Source: an uncultured Muribaculaceae bacterium (lineage in GTDB: Bacteria; Bacteroidota; Bacteroidia; Bacteroidales; Muribaculaceae). Taken from it: 36,090 bases of DNA. A model generated the notes under the pieces. The model was not told the DNA's origin. It searched no databases and saw only the letters and a list, made by a program, of their open reading frames with translations. Position 1 is the first letter of the stretch; each line of letters starts with the position of its first letter. The position numbers and the translations under genes were made by a program. Positions 1-7,772 of this stretch are shown here, one piece after another. The stretch is from the NCBI GenBank assembly GCA_910586995.1, contig CAJUKZ010000015.1:1-36090 (forward strand), written 5' to 3'.

Positions 1-1158
1 AGTGAATATATTCTTGAAGACAATTGGAGACAATATGGTTTCTTTAACAAAAACACAGGACGTATGTTTGCCGGGGAGTTTGATTTGTCTCGTCCATTAT
101 GGAAAGGTTCGTTGAATTTCGGAGCGTCTTACAGCAACACAAAAAGGCATGATGATTTCACTAATCCGGAGGAATTGATTGATGGCAATAGCAACAATAT
201 TAAAGAGAACCGTATTGGTATGTATGCAGAGGTTTCGCAACATCTTGGAAGCGTAATGCTTCAGTTGGGGCTTCGCTATGAGTATACGGTATATAAATAT
301 TCCGAAAAAGGTGGATTGGACGGACAAAGCAGAAGTTATAATGAATTATTGCCCTCTGCCACAGTTGTGATACCGTTCAGGCATACTGTGTTTCAGCTTG
401 GTTATTCCCGAAAGTATTCCAGGCCGCTATATTCTCAACTAAGCAATTCGGTGATGTATGTGAACGAATATCTTTATGAGACAGGGAATCCATCGCTGAA
501 AAATTCCTATACCGATCTTGTCTCTATGAATTTCAAGTATAAATGGCTTATGGTCATGGCAAGCTATAAGCATCAGAAAGGTAGAATAATAGGTGTAGCG
601 GAGGAATATAATGGAAATCCGGAGATCACATTGTTGAGAAAAATCAACTCGCCGAAAGGAATTGACAATCTTGAAATGATGGTCTCAATTGCTCCCGGAT
701 TTATTGGTAAGTTTTATTACCCGGTGCTGATGGGTGGAGTCATGACCCAGTTTTATGACATTGAACACCGTGGTTCAATGATGAAAATAAATAAGCCATT
801 GGGAATAATGCGCTTCAATAATATTTTCAAACTTCCGGACAATTATATGCTATCGGCTAATTTAAGTTGGAGGAGCAATGGAGACAGCGAAAATATTCGC
901 ATCTGTCAGACATGGCAAGTTGACATCGCAGCTTCAAAGACAGTCAACACTCATTGGGACATCAAACTTTCTCTGAATGACATACTCAATACTGCGAGAA
1001 CCACAAGCTTTACAATTTACAGCGGTATCCGTGAGATGAGTATAGATAAATGTATAAGCAAGCGTTCGATAGAACTTTCAATCGGCTACCGTTTCAATGT
1101 CACCAAGACGAAGTATAAAGGCAAAGGTGCAGCCACTGATGAGAAGAACCGTCTTTAA
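1..1158 (+). CDS. Outer-membrane beta-barrel protein, 3' part (TonB-receptor-like)
   Basis: The reading frame is open from base 1, so the window starts inside the gene and about 385 C-terminal residues are visible; the ATG at 64 is internal. The protein consists of alternating short beta-strands rich in Tyr, Phe, Gly and Asn (for example YSRKYSRPLYSQLSNS), typical of outer-membrane barrels. The ending, SIGYRF followed by a TKxKYKGKGA...EKNRL tail, is characteristic of the Bacteroidetes outer membrane beta-barrel family related to TonB-dependent receptors (Pfam OMP_b-brl_3, from memory). The N-terminal signal, carboxypeptidase-regulatory-like and plug parts would lie upstream of the window, so substrate and role cannot be told. 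The gene stops at TAA 1156-1158 and is followed by a strong hairpin. Confidence 0.8.
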   Translation, partial: SEYILEDNWRQYGFFNKNTGRMFAGEFDLSRPLWKGSLNFGASYSNTKRHDDFTNPEELIDGNSNNIKENRIGMYAEVSQHLGSVMLQLGLRYEYTVYKYSEKGGLDGQSRSYNELLPSATVVIPFRHTVFQLGYSRKYSRPLYSQLSNSVMYVNEYLYETGNPSLKNSYTDLVSMNFKYKWLMVMASYKHQKGRIIGVAEEYNGNPEITLLRKINSPKGIDNLEMMVSIAPGFIGKFYYPVLMGGVMTQFYDIEHRGSMMKINKPLGIMRFNNIFKLPDNYMLSANLSWRSNGDSENIRICQTWQVDIAASKTVNTHWDIKLSLNDILNTARTTSFTIYSGIREMSIDKCISKRSIELSIGYRFNVTKTKYKGKGAATDEKNRL

Positions 1159-1252
1159 TGCCAGGTAATACGCACAAAAAGCGCACGGAATTATAATTTT
1201 TATCTCCTCAAAAGTGACGATATTTAGGAAAACGCAACATACTTTACAGAAT

Positions 1253-1300
1253 ACAAAAGGAAGAATATTAGTTGTAATTAACTGATATTCTTCCTTTTGT
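1253..1300. terminator. Bidirectional hairpin terminator
   Basis: Two 21-bp arms (1253-1273 and 1280-1300) are inverted copies with one difference, which is a G-T wobble on one strand, and enclose a 6-nt loop. Both ends finish in an A/T-rich AAAAGG/CCTTTT block, so the hairpin carries a T-rich 3' side on either strand. It sits between the + strand barrel gene and the - strand tRNA and would serve both. Confidence 0.7.
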
Positions 1301-1305
1301 GTTTG

Positions 1306-1378
1306 AGCCGCGAGTGGGACTCGAACCCACGACCTTTTCGTTACGAATGAAATGCTCTACCGACTGAGCTATTGCGGC
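1306..1378 (-). tRNA. tRNA-Thr (anticodon CGU)
   Basis: On the - strand the 73-nt cloverleaf is complete: acceptor GCCGCAA / TCGCGGC, D arm GCTC/GAGC, anticodon loop TTCGTAA giving anticodon CGU (reads ACG, Thr), 5-nt variable region, and T arm GTGGG-TTCGAGT-CCCAC. The 3' CCA is not encoded. Two A-C oppositions are visible, at positions 6-67 in the acceptor and 31-39 closing the anticodon loop; the rest pairs normally, so I call it a functional gene. A TAACTTTG -7 box lies about 42 bp upstream. Confidence 0.93.
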
Positions 1379-1419
1379 TTGGGTATGCTTTGGGGCTGAT
1401 GTCCCTTGCATTTACTGCG

Positions 1420-1427
1420 CAAAGTTA
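1420..1427 (-). promoter_or_regulatory. Candidate -7 box for tRNA-Thr
   Basis: On the - strand this reads TAACTTTG, matching the Bacteroidetes TAnnTTTG -7 consensus. It directly abuts the stop codon (1428-1430) of the DUF4270 gene upstream, leaving about 34 nt from the predicted start to the mature tRNA 5' end. No clear -33 TTTG was seen. Confidence 0.5.
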
Positions 1428-2825
1428 CTAAAAACTTGTGGATTGTTTGCTATAAGTGAGCTTAATTTTTGCTTTACTGAAGTCGAGTTTTGTCATTGCT
1501 GGTTGTTCTACATACGGAACTATCGCGGTAAGAGTCTGTTGGCTTGATGTCCCGTAGTAATAGTAGCTTGACGATGAGTTGGATTCGTAATTGGCTGTTA
1601 CAGGAGAGAGAGTGAAGTTATAGTCTTTCTCTTCGATTTCTTCTTTCTCAAGCATGTAAAGGAAGTAGGGCCGCATTCCTGCGAAGTCGTACGAATCGGT
1701 GGTGTCGTTGTATGTGGCCAGGAATGATGTCTCGTTGTCCGGCAGCGAATTTTTTTCGATGAATTCCTTATATTTGTCGGTCAGCACCATCAGTACTGTT
1801 TCGGGTGGTTCTATACCGAATGTGTTTGGTATGGTTGCTGCCGGGATTGAGAATGTCAAGGTATTGACCACGGAGAGCAGTCCTGAATTCTTGCGGTATT
1901 GTTCGAGCAACTGCTTGATGGGGAAGTTGAACGAGACGTCGTAGCCAAGTGGAGCGAGCAGAATCTTTTCGCCTGCGGCTATGCGGTCTGCTATGCTTTG
2001 CGCCGGAGTGAATGATATATTGTTGTTGGTGATTATTTCGGGAGTTACAGCGAAATAGTTTGCAGATTTATGCCATACCGTGTCGCGTAGTTCTCCGGCT
2101 TTATTGGTGTATGATGTATCCTGTGCGTAGTGCATGGTCATCACAGTCTGGCCGATGTTCACCAAGCGGCCGCTGCCGAAGGTGTTCTCAATATAGAGGC
2201 CCGGGAAAAATTTTGCGAATGCACCGGGGGTTGCGAATGTCTGCGGATTGCGTTTATATTCGTCCAGAAGCTTATTGCCGAGCGACAGTGGCAGATCCAC
2301 GTCGATGGCGCGGTACGACAATTCCATGATCGAGTCGCTTACACCTAATCCGGCAAGATTGTATACTGTAGAGGCGATGAGGTTGTCCGGATTGTAGAAC
2401 TTCGACGGATCTTCGTTGCTGTAGATCGGTGTCGGCAGTGGTGCATCAAGGGTATATACGTTGAGCCCCATCGGAATGACGGAATCGCCCACATAGCTTC
2501 CGTTAGCGACAAAGAACGTAAGTGTGAGTCCTTCGAGAGTCACGTTCTTGGTGTCGATAGAGTTGGCTGGCATGAATTGCGTGAGTATGTCGCTTTTCAT
2601 CAGTCCGAAGTCTTTGGAGTCGATTATTCCGAGCAATTGGTTGATTGTACGCGACTGTATTGATGTGACGCGGTCTGATTGCTCGACCGATACGACCTGA
2701 GTGGAATCGACAAGAATGTTGATTTCGTCAGATATTACCGATGTGCCTATGTTGGAATTGTCGTCGCAGGCAGCGAAAGCTGTCGCCAGAAGTGCTACGC
2801 CTGCAAGTACTTGGAAGGATCTCAT
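1428..2825 (-). CDS. DUF4270-family lipoprotein
   Basis: 465 residues. The N-terminus has a lipoprotein signal peptide (hydrophobic residues 5-19, then Cys20 in TAFAAC), so it is probably a membrane-anchored, extracytoplasmic lipoprotein. The body is beta-rich with many NxT/NxS and Tyr/Ser stretches and no catalytic motif I can name. Sequence style and position directly downstream of the short glycogen synthase gene match DUF4270, a Bacteroidetes family of unknown function commonly next to that gene. The 41-bp gap to the upstream gene and the same strand suggest a shared transcript. Function unknown. Confidence 0.75.
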   Translation of the reverse strand: MRSFQVLAGVALLATAFAACDDNSNIGTSVISDEINILVDSTQVVSVEQSDRVTSIQSRTINQLLGIIDSKDFGLMKSDILTQFMPANSIDTKNVTLEGLTLTFFVANGSYVGDSVIPMGLNVYTLDAPLPTPIYSNEDPSKFYNPDNLIASTVYNLAGLGVSDSIMELSYRAIDVDLPLSLGNKLLDEYKRNPQTFATPGAFAKFFPGLYIENTFGSGRLVNIGQTVMTMHYAQDTSYTNKAGELRDTVWHKSANYFAVTPEIITNNNISFTPAQSIADRIAAGEKILLAPLGYDVSFNFPIKQLLEQYRKNSGLLSVVNTLTFSIPAATIPNTFGIEPPETVLMVLTDKYKEFIEKNSLPDNETSFLATYNDTTDSYDFAGMRPYFLYMLEKEEIEEKDYNFTLSPVTANYESNSSSSYYYYGTSSQQTLTAIVPYVEQPAMTKLDFSKAKIKLTYSKQSTSF

Positions 2826-2866
2826 TTTTAATAATGGAGCTGGTGGGTAGGGGAAAGGGGAGTCTC

Positions 2867-3676
2867 TCAGAGAGATTTGTAGAATTCGTCGTAGGCTGTC
2901 GCGTAATCTTCGTCGCCGGGATAGGGGAGGAATGGTTTTCCGGAAGCTTTGGCGTACTCTACAAGATCGGCAGGTACATTTTCCGAAGCCTGGACCACTG
3001 CGTCGGCGAAGTCTATGGCCAGACGGCTGAGCTGTCCGTGCCCGATGGTGTCGCCTGATGTGAGGGCCTTGAGGTCTTCATCGGTTATACCTTCCATTTT
3101 CAGCTTTTCGGCCATGCGGCTGTCGAGGGGCATGTCGAAAGCATCGTCGATCAGGGAATATACGATCTTTGAATTGTGGAAAGTGGGATCGTCGGCATAT
3201 ATCTGCTTCAGATATAATGGTGCGAGGGCGGATATCCATCCCTGGCAATGTATTATCGCGGGTTCCCAACGTAGTTTCTTGACGGTCTCTGCAACGCCGC
3301 GCACGAAGAATATGGCGCGCTCGTCGTTCTGCTCAGGATCTGTGGCTGTCTCAAGCCCGTCGGATGCGTGGCGCTGGAAGTAGTCGTCGTTGTCGATGAA
3401 GTAAACCTGCATGCGTGCCGGTTGCAGGGTTGCAACCTTGATTATCAGCGGATGGTCGTTGTCGTCGATGATAATGTTCATCCCTGACAGGCGTATCACT
3501 TCGTGGAGCTGATTGCGGCGTTCGTTTATGCTACCGTACTTTGGCATGAATGTCCTGACTTCGTAGCCTTTTTCCTGAATGGCCTGAGGGAGATTGCGGC
3601 CAAGGGTGGCTATCGGTGTGGAGGGCAGATACGGGCTTATTTCCTGGGAGATGAATAGTGCTTTCGTTGCGGGCAT
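2867..3676 (-). CDS. Glycogen/starch synthase-like protein (GT5 N-terminal half only)
   Basis: 269 residues, starting MPATKALFISQEISPY. It resembles the N-terminal Rossmann-like half of GT5 glycogen synthases: beta1 FISQEISPYLP, a NLPQAIQEKGYEVRTFMPKY block (residues about 28-47), and IIHCQGWISALAPLYLK (about 145-161), the equivalent of the H-x-HDW region. The second half with the ADP-glucose-binding E-x7-E motif is absent, and the KxGGL substrate motif near the N-terminus is replaced by TPIATLGRNLP. Bacteroidales usually carry this short form, so it is probably not a recent truncation. Whether it is catalytic is doubtful. Probable promoter: the -7 box at 3726-3733. Confidence 0.8.
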   Translation of the reverse strand: MPATKALFISQEISPYLPSTPIATLGRNLPQAIQEKGYEVRTFMPKYGSINERRNQLHEVIRLSGMNIIIDDNDHPLIIKVATLQPARMQVYFIDNDDYFQRHASDGLETATDPEQNDERAIFFVRGVAETVKKLRWEPAIIHCQGWISALAPLYLKQIYADDPTFHNSKIVYSLIDDAFDMPLDSRMAEKLKMEGITDEDLKALTSGDTIGHGQLSRLAIDFADAVVQASENVPADLVEYAKASGKPFLPYPGDEDYATAYDEFYKSL

Positions 3677-3725
3677 AAGTTATGGTGAATTGAGCTATGT
3701 TTGTATTGCTGTTGCAAAACCTCCG

Positions 3726-3733
3726 CAAAGTTA
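3726..3733 (-). promoter_or_regulatory. Candidate -7 box for the glycogen synthase-like gene
   Basis: Reads TAACTTTG on the - strand, about 50 bp before the ATG at 3676. No good -33 element is visible at 19-22 bp further upstream. The 308-bp gap 3677-3984 otherwise holds only this site and the divergent one at 3884-3891. Confidence 0.5.
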
Positions 3734-3883
3734 CGAATTTTTTTTGTATTGGCGTGTCTGTCCGCATACAATTGGGTTGATTTTTAGACTAATTGGCAAA
3801 AAATGATCATCACCGGTTATATAATTTAAGTTATTTTATTAGAATTGGATGCAAAGGGGAGTCTTTATCTCGATGGAAAGTGC

Positions 3884-3891
3884 TAACTTTG
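3884..3891 (+). promoter_or_regulatory. Candidate -7 box for the dsbD operon
   Basis: Reads TAACTTTG on the + strand, with predicted start near 3898 and an untranslated leader of roughly 85 nt to the ATG at 3985. It would drive the operon 3985-9810. A -33 TTTG is not clear. Confidence 0.5.
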
Positions 3892-3984
3892 TACGATAAA
3901 TTGTCGCCGGAATACTGACAGGTAATCCGGTATATGATTCATTTTACGAGTATTCTAACGGATTAAATATAATTTTTGTATTGT

Positions 3985-4491
3985 ATGAGGAGAAATCTTA
4001 TCCCCTTTTCCTTTGTATCGTTTTTTGTGACCATGCTTATGGTTCTGTTTGTGTCGCCTTGCGGATTATCTCAGGGGCAGCCGGCTCAGTCGCCTATACG
4101 TTGGCGTATGATCGTGAAAATGACATCTCCGACCGAAGGTACTGTCACTGTGAAGGCTCTCTTGTCGGACGGTTGGCATCTTTATGGATTTGACATGCCA
4201 AAGGGCGGACCTAAGCCCACTACATTCGATTTTTCAGAGTCTACCGGAATAAAACTTGTAGGTGAACCGGAGCCGTCGGTTAAGCCGGTGATGAAAGATG
4301 ATAAGCAATTCGGCGAGAAACTCAGCCAGTGGGAGAGCAATGTTACCTTTGTGCAGCGCTTCAAGCTTACCGGTAAAGGTGGTGTCGTGAAGCTCGGCAT
4401 ACGGTATATGGGCTGCAACGATGCCACATGCATGCCTCCGCGAACCGAGAATTTCTCAACCCCGGTGCCTGAGTTCAAGAAGACACGATAG
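3985..4491 (+). CDS. Stand-alone DsbD-alpha (N-terminal) domain protein
   Basis: 168 residues from the ATG at 3985; an in-frame TTG at 3976 is possible, but the ATG gives a clean signal peptide (RRN then hydrophobic residues 5-28). After the signal there is a single immunoglobulin-like DsbD-alpha domain: SDGWHLYGFDMPKGGPKP (about 61-78) and YMGCNDATCMPP (141-152), with Cys144 and Cys149 in the C-x4-C arrangement of the redox pair that exchanges disulfides in the periplasm. The next gene encodes full DsbD with its own alpha domain 19 bp downstream, so this is a duplicated, independently secreted copy, perhaps delivering electrons from the DsbD membrane core to particular targets (inference). 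Confidence 0.85.
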   Translation: MRRNLIPFSFVSFFVTMLMVLFVSPCGLSQGQPAQSPIRWRMIVKMTSPTEGTVTVKALLSDGWHLYGFDMPKGGPKPTTFDFSESTGIKLVGEPEPSVKPVMKDDKQFGEKLSQWESNVTFVQRFKLTGKGGVVKLGIRYMGCNDATCMPPRTENFSTPVPEFKKTR

Positions 4492-4510
4492 TTGATATAT
4501 TGAAGTTACT

Positions 4511-6529
4511 ATGAAAAAGATTGTAGAAAATATATTTTCTGTGATACTGCTGTCTGTGGCTATGCTGCTGCCTGTGCAGACTGGCCATGCTGCTGTAAGC
4601 ACACATGTAGACTGGTCTGTAGAGGCTGAAATGACTTCCGGACGGGAGGGTATAGTCAGATGGACTGCGAATATTGAGAGCGGATGGCACATCTACGGAC
4701 TTACCATGCCGAAGCTTGAAAATACAGTGACACCACCTCCTACGTCGTTCACTGTGGATTCATTTCCAGGTCTTGTCCTTAAAGGAGACATTGTGCCTGA
4801 CCGTCCGGCGGCCATGAAGGTCGACGAGGTGATGAATCTGAAGGTAGGCCAGTGGGATGGCAAAGTGACGTTTATCCAGCATTTTGCGATATCAGAAGGT
4901 GTTTCGGGCGTAGATATACGCGGAGTGGTGCGTTATCAGGCTTGTTCGGATAAGGCTTGCACACCTCCTACTAAATATAGTTTCGATGTGAAGGTGGGTT
5001 CTCCCGTTATTACGGAGACCGTGGCAGATGCTGCTCCAGTGGTTGCACCAGCATCGCGTCCGGTCGAACAGAAGGTGTCCAACGCATATGATTCCGCCCA
5101 GTGGTGGGCGCCGGTTGAAGTATCCGACAGCGGTGCGCCTGCACCTTCGTCCGAGACATCCGCATGGTGGTCGCTTCTGTTGTGGGGCTTCCTCGGGGGA
5201 CTGGCGGCGTTGCTTACCCCTTGCGTATGGCCTATGATTCCAATGACAATGAGTTTCTTCCTGAAGAAAACATCGTCGCGCAGGAAGTCTATGGCCGATG
5301 CGTTTACATACGGACTTAGCATCATAGTGATTTATCTTGCGCTCGGAATCGCGATAACGTTGATTTTCGGGGCCGGCAAACTTAACGAACTGGCAACGAG
5401 TGCCCTGTTTAATGTCATATTTTTCCTGATACTTGTGGTGTTCGCGATTTCGTTCTTCGGCGCTTTCAACATCACACTGCCTTCGAAGTGGAGCAATAAG
5501 ATTGATAGCCGAGCAGAGAACACTACCGGGCTTATCAGCATATTTTTCATGGCATTCACACTTGTGTTGGTGTCATTCTCATGCACGGGTCCGATTATCG
5601 GCACTCTGCTTGTGGAGGCTGCGGCGCAGAACAATATTCTTGGGCCGGCACTTGGCATGGGCGGATTCGCGCTCGGATTGGCATTGCCGTTCTCAGTGTT
5701 CGCATTGTTCCCGTCGCTGATGAAGGAGATGCCCAAGTCAGGCGGATGGCTTAATTCGGTAAAGGTGGTGCTGGGCTTCCTGGAGCTTATCCTGTCGCTC
5801 AAATTCCTTTCGGTGGCCGATCTGGCATATGGATGGCATATTCTTGATCGCGAAGTATTCGTGTCTCTGTGGATCGTGCTGTTTGCCCTGTTGGGAATGT
5901 ATCTGTTAGGAAAACTCCGTTTCTCCCACGACAGTGAGGTCCGCCATGTCTCGGTATTCCGGTTCTTTCTGGCCTTGTGTTCATTGTCGTTCGCAGTGTA
6001 TCTCGTGCCGGGACTGTGGGGTGCGCCGCTAAAGAGTGTCAGTGCCTTTGTCCCTCCATTGTCCACACAGGATTTCAATCTGTACGGAGGCGTCTTCAGA
6101 GAGTTCGACGACTATGATGCCGGTATGGCCTACGCTCAGGAGAATCATAAACCTGTGCTTGTCGATTTCTCCGGATATGCATGCGTGAATTGCCGCAAGA
6201 TGGAGGGTGCAGTGTTTGACACCGAGCAGGTACGTAAGGTCATAGAAGACGATTTCGTACTTATAAAACTTATGGTGGACGACAAGACTCCGCTTGCCCA
6301 GCCATATTATGAGACAGAGAACGGACGTCAGTTGCTGATCGAGACAGTTGGCGAACGATGGAGCTATCTCCAGCGCCATAAGTTCGGCACAAACCAGCAG
6401 CCGTTCTATGTGATACTTGACAATTCGGGACAGCCGTTGGCATCCGCTATGGCATATGATGAGAATGTAGACAGATTTGTGGCATGGCTACGCGGCGGTG
6501 TCGAAGAATATCAGAAAGAAAAAAGATGA
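4511..6529 (+). CDS. dsbD: Thiol:disulfide interchange protein DsbD
   Basis: 672 residues with the full three-part DsbD layout. Signal peptide at 1-28; alpha domain with Cys145 and Cys150 (RYQACSDKACTPP); a central membrane domain of about eight helices (about 220-505) with the paired core cysteines Cys238 (TPCVWP) and Cys358 (SFSCTGP); and a C-terminal thioredoxin-like gamma domain with Cys558-Val-Asn-Cys561. It passes reducing equivalents from cytoplasmic thioredoxin across the inner membrane to periplasmic thiol proteins. The stop overlaps the mazG start (ATGA), so the two are translationally coupled. Confidence 0.95.
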   Translation: MKKIVENIFSVILLSVAMLLPVQTGHAAVSTHVDWSVEAEMTSGREGIVRWTANIESGWHIYGLTMPKLENTVTPPPTSFTVDSFPGLVLKGDIVPDRPAAMKVDEVMNLKVGQWDGKVTFIQHFAISEGVSGVDIRGVVRYQACSDKACTPPTKYSFDVKVGSPVITETVADAAPVVAPASRPVEQKVSNAYDSAQWWAPVEVSDSGAPAPSSETSAWWSLLLWGFLGGLAALLTPCVWPMIPMTMSFFLKKTSSRRKSMADAFTYGLSIIVIYLALGIAITLIFGAGKLNELATSALFNVIFFLILVVFAISFFGAFNITLPSKWSNKIDSRAENTTGLISIFFMAFTLVLVSFSCTGPIIGTLLVEAAAQNNILGPALGMGGFALGLALPFSVFALFPSLMKEMPKSGGWLNSVKVVLGFLELILSLKFLSVADLAYGWHILDREVFVSLWIVLFALLGMYLLGKLRFSHDSEVRHVSVFRFFLALCSLSFAVYLVPGLWGAPLKSVSAFVPPLSTQDFNLYGGVFREFDDYDAGMAYAQENHKPVLVDFSGYACVNCRKMEGAVFDTEQVRKVIEDDFVLIKLMVDDKTPLAQPYYETENGRQLLIETVGERWSYLQRHKFGTNQQPFYVILDNSGQPLASAMAYDENVDRFVAWLRGGVEEYQKEKR

Positions 6530-7317
6530 GCGGTCATACAAGAGAAGAAAAACTTGAGGCTTTGGGGCGTGTAATAGACACCCTCGACGAGCTGCGGGTC
6601 AAGTGTCCGTGGGACAGAAAACAGACTAATGAGAGCCTGCGGGCTAATACCATAGAGGAAGTATACGAACTGTCGCAGGCCTTGTTGTCTGATCGTAAAG
6701 ACGAGATATGCAAGGAGCTTGGCGATGTGCTGCTGCACATATTGTTCTATTCGAAGATAGGCGATGAAAAGGGACAGTTCGATATTGCCGATGTTGCGGA
6801 TGCATTGAATAGCAAACTTATATTTCGTCATCCGCATGTTTTCGGAGATGCGGCGGCAGCCGACGCGCAGGCTGTGGCAGAGAATTGGGAGCAGATCAAA
6901 TTGCGTGAGAAAGGCGGCAATAAGACCGTGCTTGGTGGTGTGCCACAGGCGCTTCCGGCATTGATCAAGGCGAGCAGGATACAGGAAAAGGCTGCTAATG
7001 TCGGCTTTGACTGGGAAGAAGCACATCAGGTATGGGAAAAGGTAGCAGAGGAGACTGCAGAAGTGAAATCTGCGGTTGAAGCCGCCGATATGGAACAGAC
7101 CGAGGCTGAGTTTGGAGATCTGTTGTTTGCCGTGATAAATGCGGCCCGCAAATATGGTGTAAATCCGGAAAACGCTCTTGAACGTACCAATGCGAAATTC
7201 ATCCGCCGTTTCAATTTTGTGGAGAATCAGGCGAAAGAGGCAGGCAAAGAGCTCGGATCATTATCGTTATCCGAGATGGATGCGCTTTGGGACGAAGCTA
7301 AAGCCAAAGGATTATAA
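6526..7317 (+). CDS. mazG: Nucleoside triphosphate pyrophosphohydrolase MazG
   Basis: 263 residues from the ATG at 6526, which overlaps the dsbD stop as ATGA; a longer frame from 6484 is not needed. Two MazG all-alpha domains are present. The first has CPWDRKQT, an EExxE-type metal motif around EEVYELSQAL, ELGDVLLHILFY and RHPHVFGD. The second has WEKVAEETAEVKSAV and EFGDLLFAVINAARK. The enzyme hydrolyses NTPs to NMP and pyrophosphate and cleans the nucleotide pool; in E. coli it also tempers ppGpp signalling. Length is as usual for the family. Confidence 0.95.
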   Translation: MSGHTREEKLEALGRVIDTLDELRVKCPWDRKQTNESLRANTIEEVYELSQALLSDRKDEICKELGDVLLHILFYSKIGDEKGQFDIADVADALNSKLIFRHPHVFGDAAAADAQAVAENWEQIKLREKGGNKTVLGGVPQALPALIKASRIQEKAANVGFDWEEAHQVWEKVAEETAEVKSAVEAADMEQTEAEFGDLLFAVINAARKYGVNPENALERTNAKFIRRFNFVENQAKEAGKELGSLSLSEMDALWDEAKAKGL

Positions 7318-7352
7318 TTGAGAATAATTGCAAACTATAAAATAAACCGTTG

Positions 7353-7772
7353 ATGAGAATATTGCGTCGGTTTTTTCAGGTGTCGTTGGCTGTGTCGGCT
7401 TTTTTAGTATGTGCGTCATCGGAAGTTGCAGCAACGCCTCCTGCCGAATGCCGGCCATTGCAGCAGCCACGGGTTGCGGCAGTGGTCAGTGTTGATTCTG
7501 TGGAGTGGCGCGAGGATCTCAGCCGTGTGTATTGCAGGATTATTGGTATGCCGCACACGTCTGAGCGCGTGGATGCAGTAAGGATGACCGTAGGGAAGCG
7601 ACGGCTTGATGCTACAGATATTGATGGTATAGATTTCCGCAGGTATTTTCAGTGGGAAGACGATGGCTCTATTCTTCTTGAGATTGATTTTCCTCCTGTA
7701 AGTGTTTCTGAGAGAGGTAATTTCAGTCTGACGTTCGATACCGTCCACGGTGAAGTAAAATCCGCTCTATGA
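7353..7772 (+). CDS. Small secreted protein of unknown function
   Basis: 139 residues from the ATG at 7353 (a TTG just before it is the other option). Residues about 1-29 form a signal peptide ending near SEVAA. The mature part is about 110 residues and predicted mostly beta (SVDSVEWREDLSRVYCRIIG, LEIDFPPVSVS, SLTFDT), perhaps one small sandwich domain; I recognise no family. The gene lies 35 bp after mazG and its stop overlaps the topB start as ATGA, so it belongs to this operon. Confidence 0.75.
   Translation: MRILRRFFQVSLAVSAFLVCASSEVAATPPAECRPLQQPRVAAVVSVDSVEWREDLSRVYCRIIGMPHTSERVDAVRMTVGKRRLDATDIDGIDFRRYFQWEDDGSILLEIDFPPVSVSERGNFSLTFDTVHGEVKSAL

Noticed and set aside
2867..3676. Recent truncation of a full glycogen synthase
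   Set aside because: The short form with a clean stop and the DUF4270 neighbour is the normal arrangement in Bacteroidales as I know it, and no remnant of the second half is visible downstream.
7353..7772. Lipoprotein call for the small protein upstream of topB
   Set aside because: The Cys at about residue 20 is preceded by FLV, not a lipobox; a normal signal peptidase site after SEVAA fits better.
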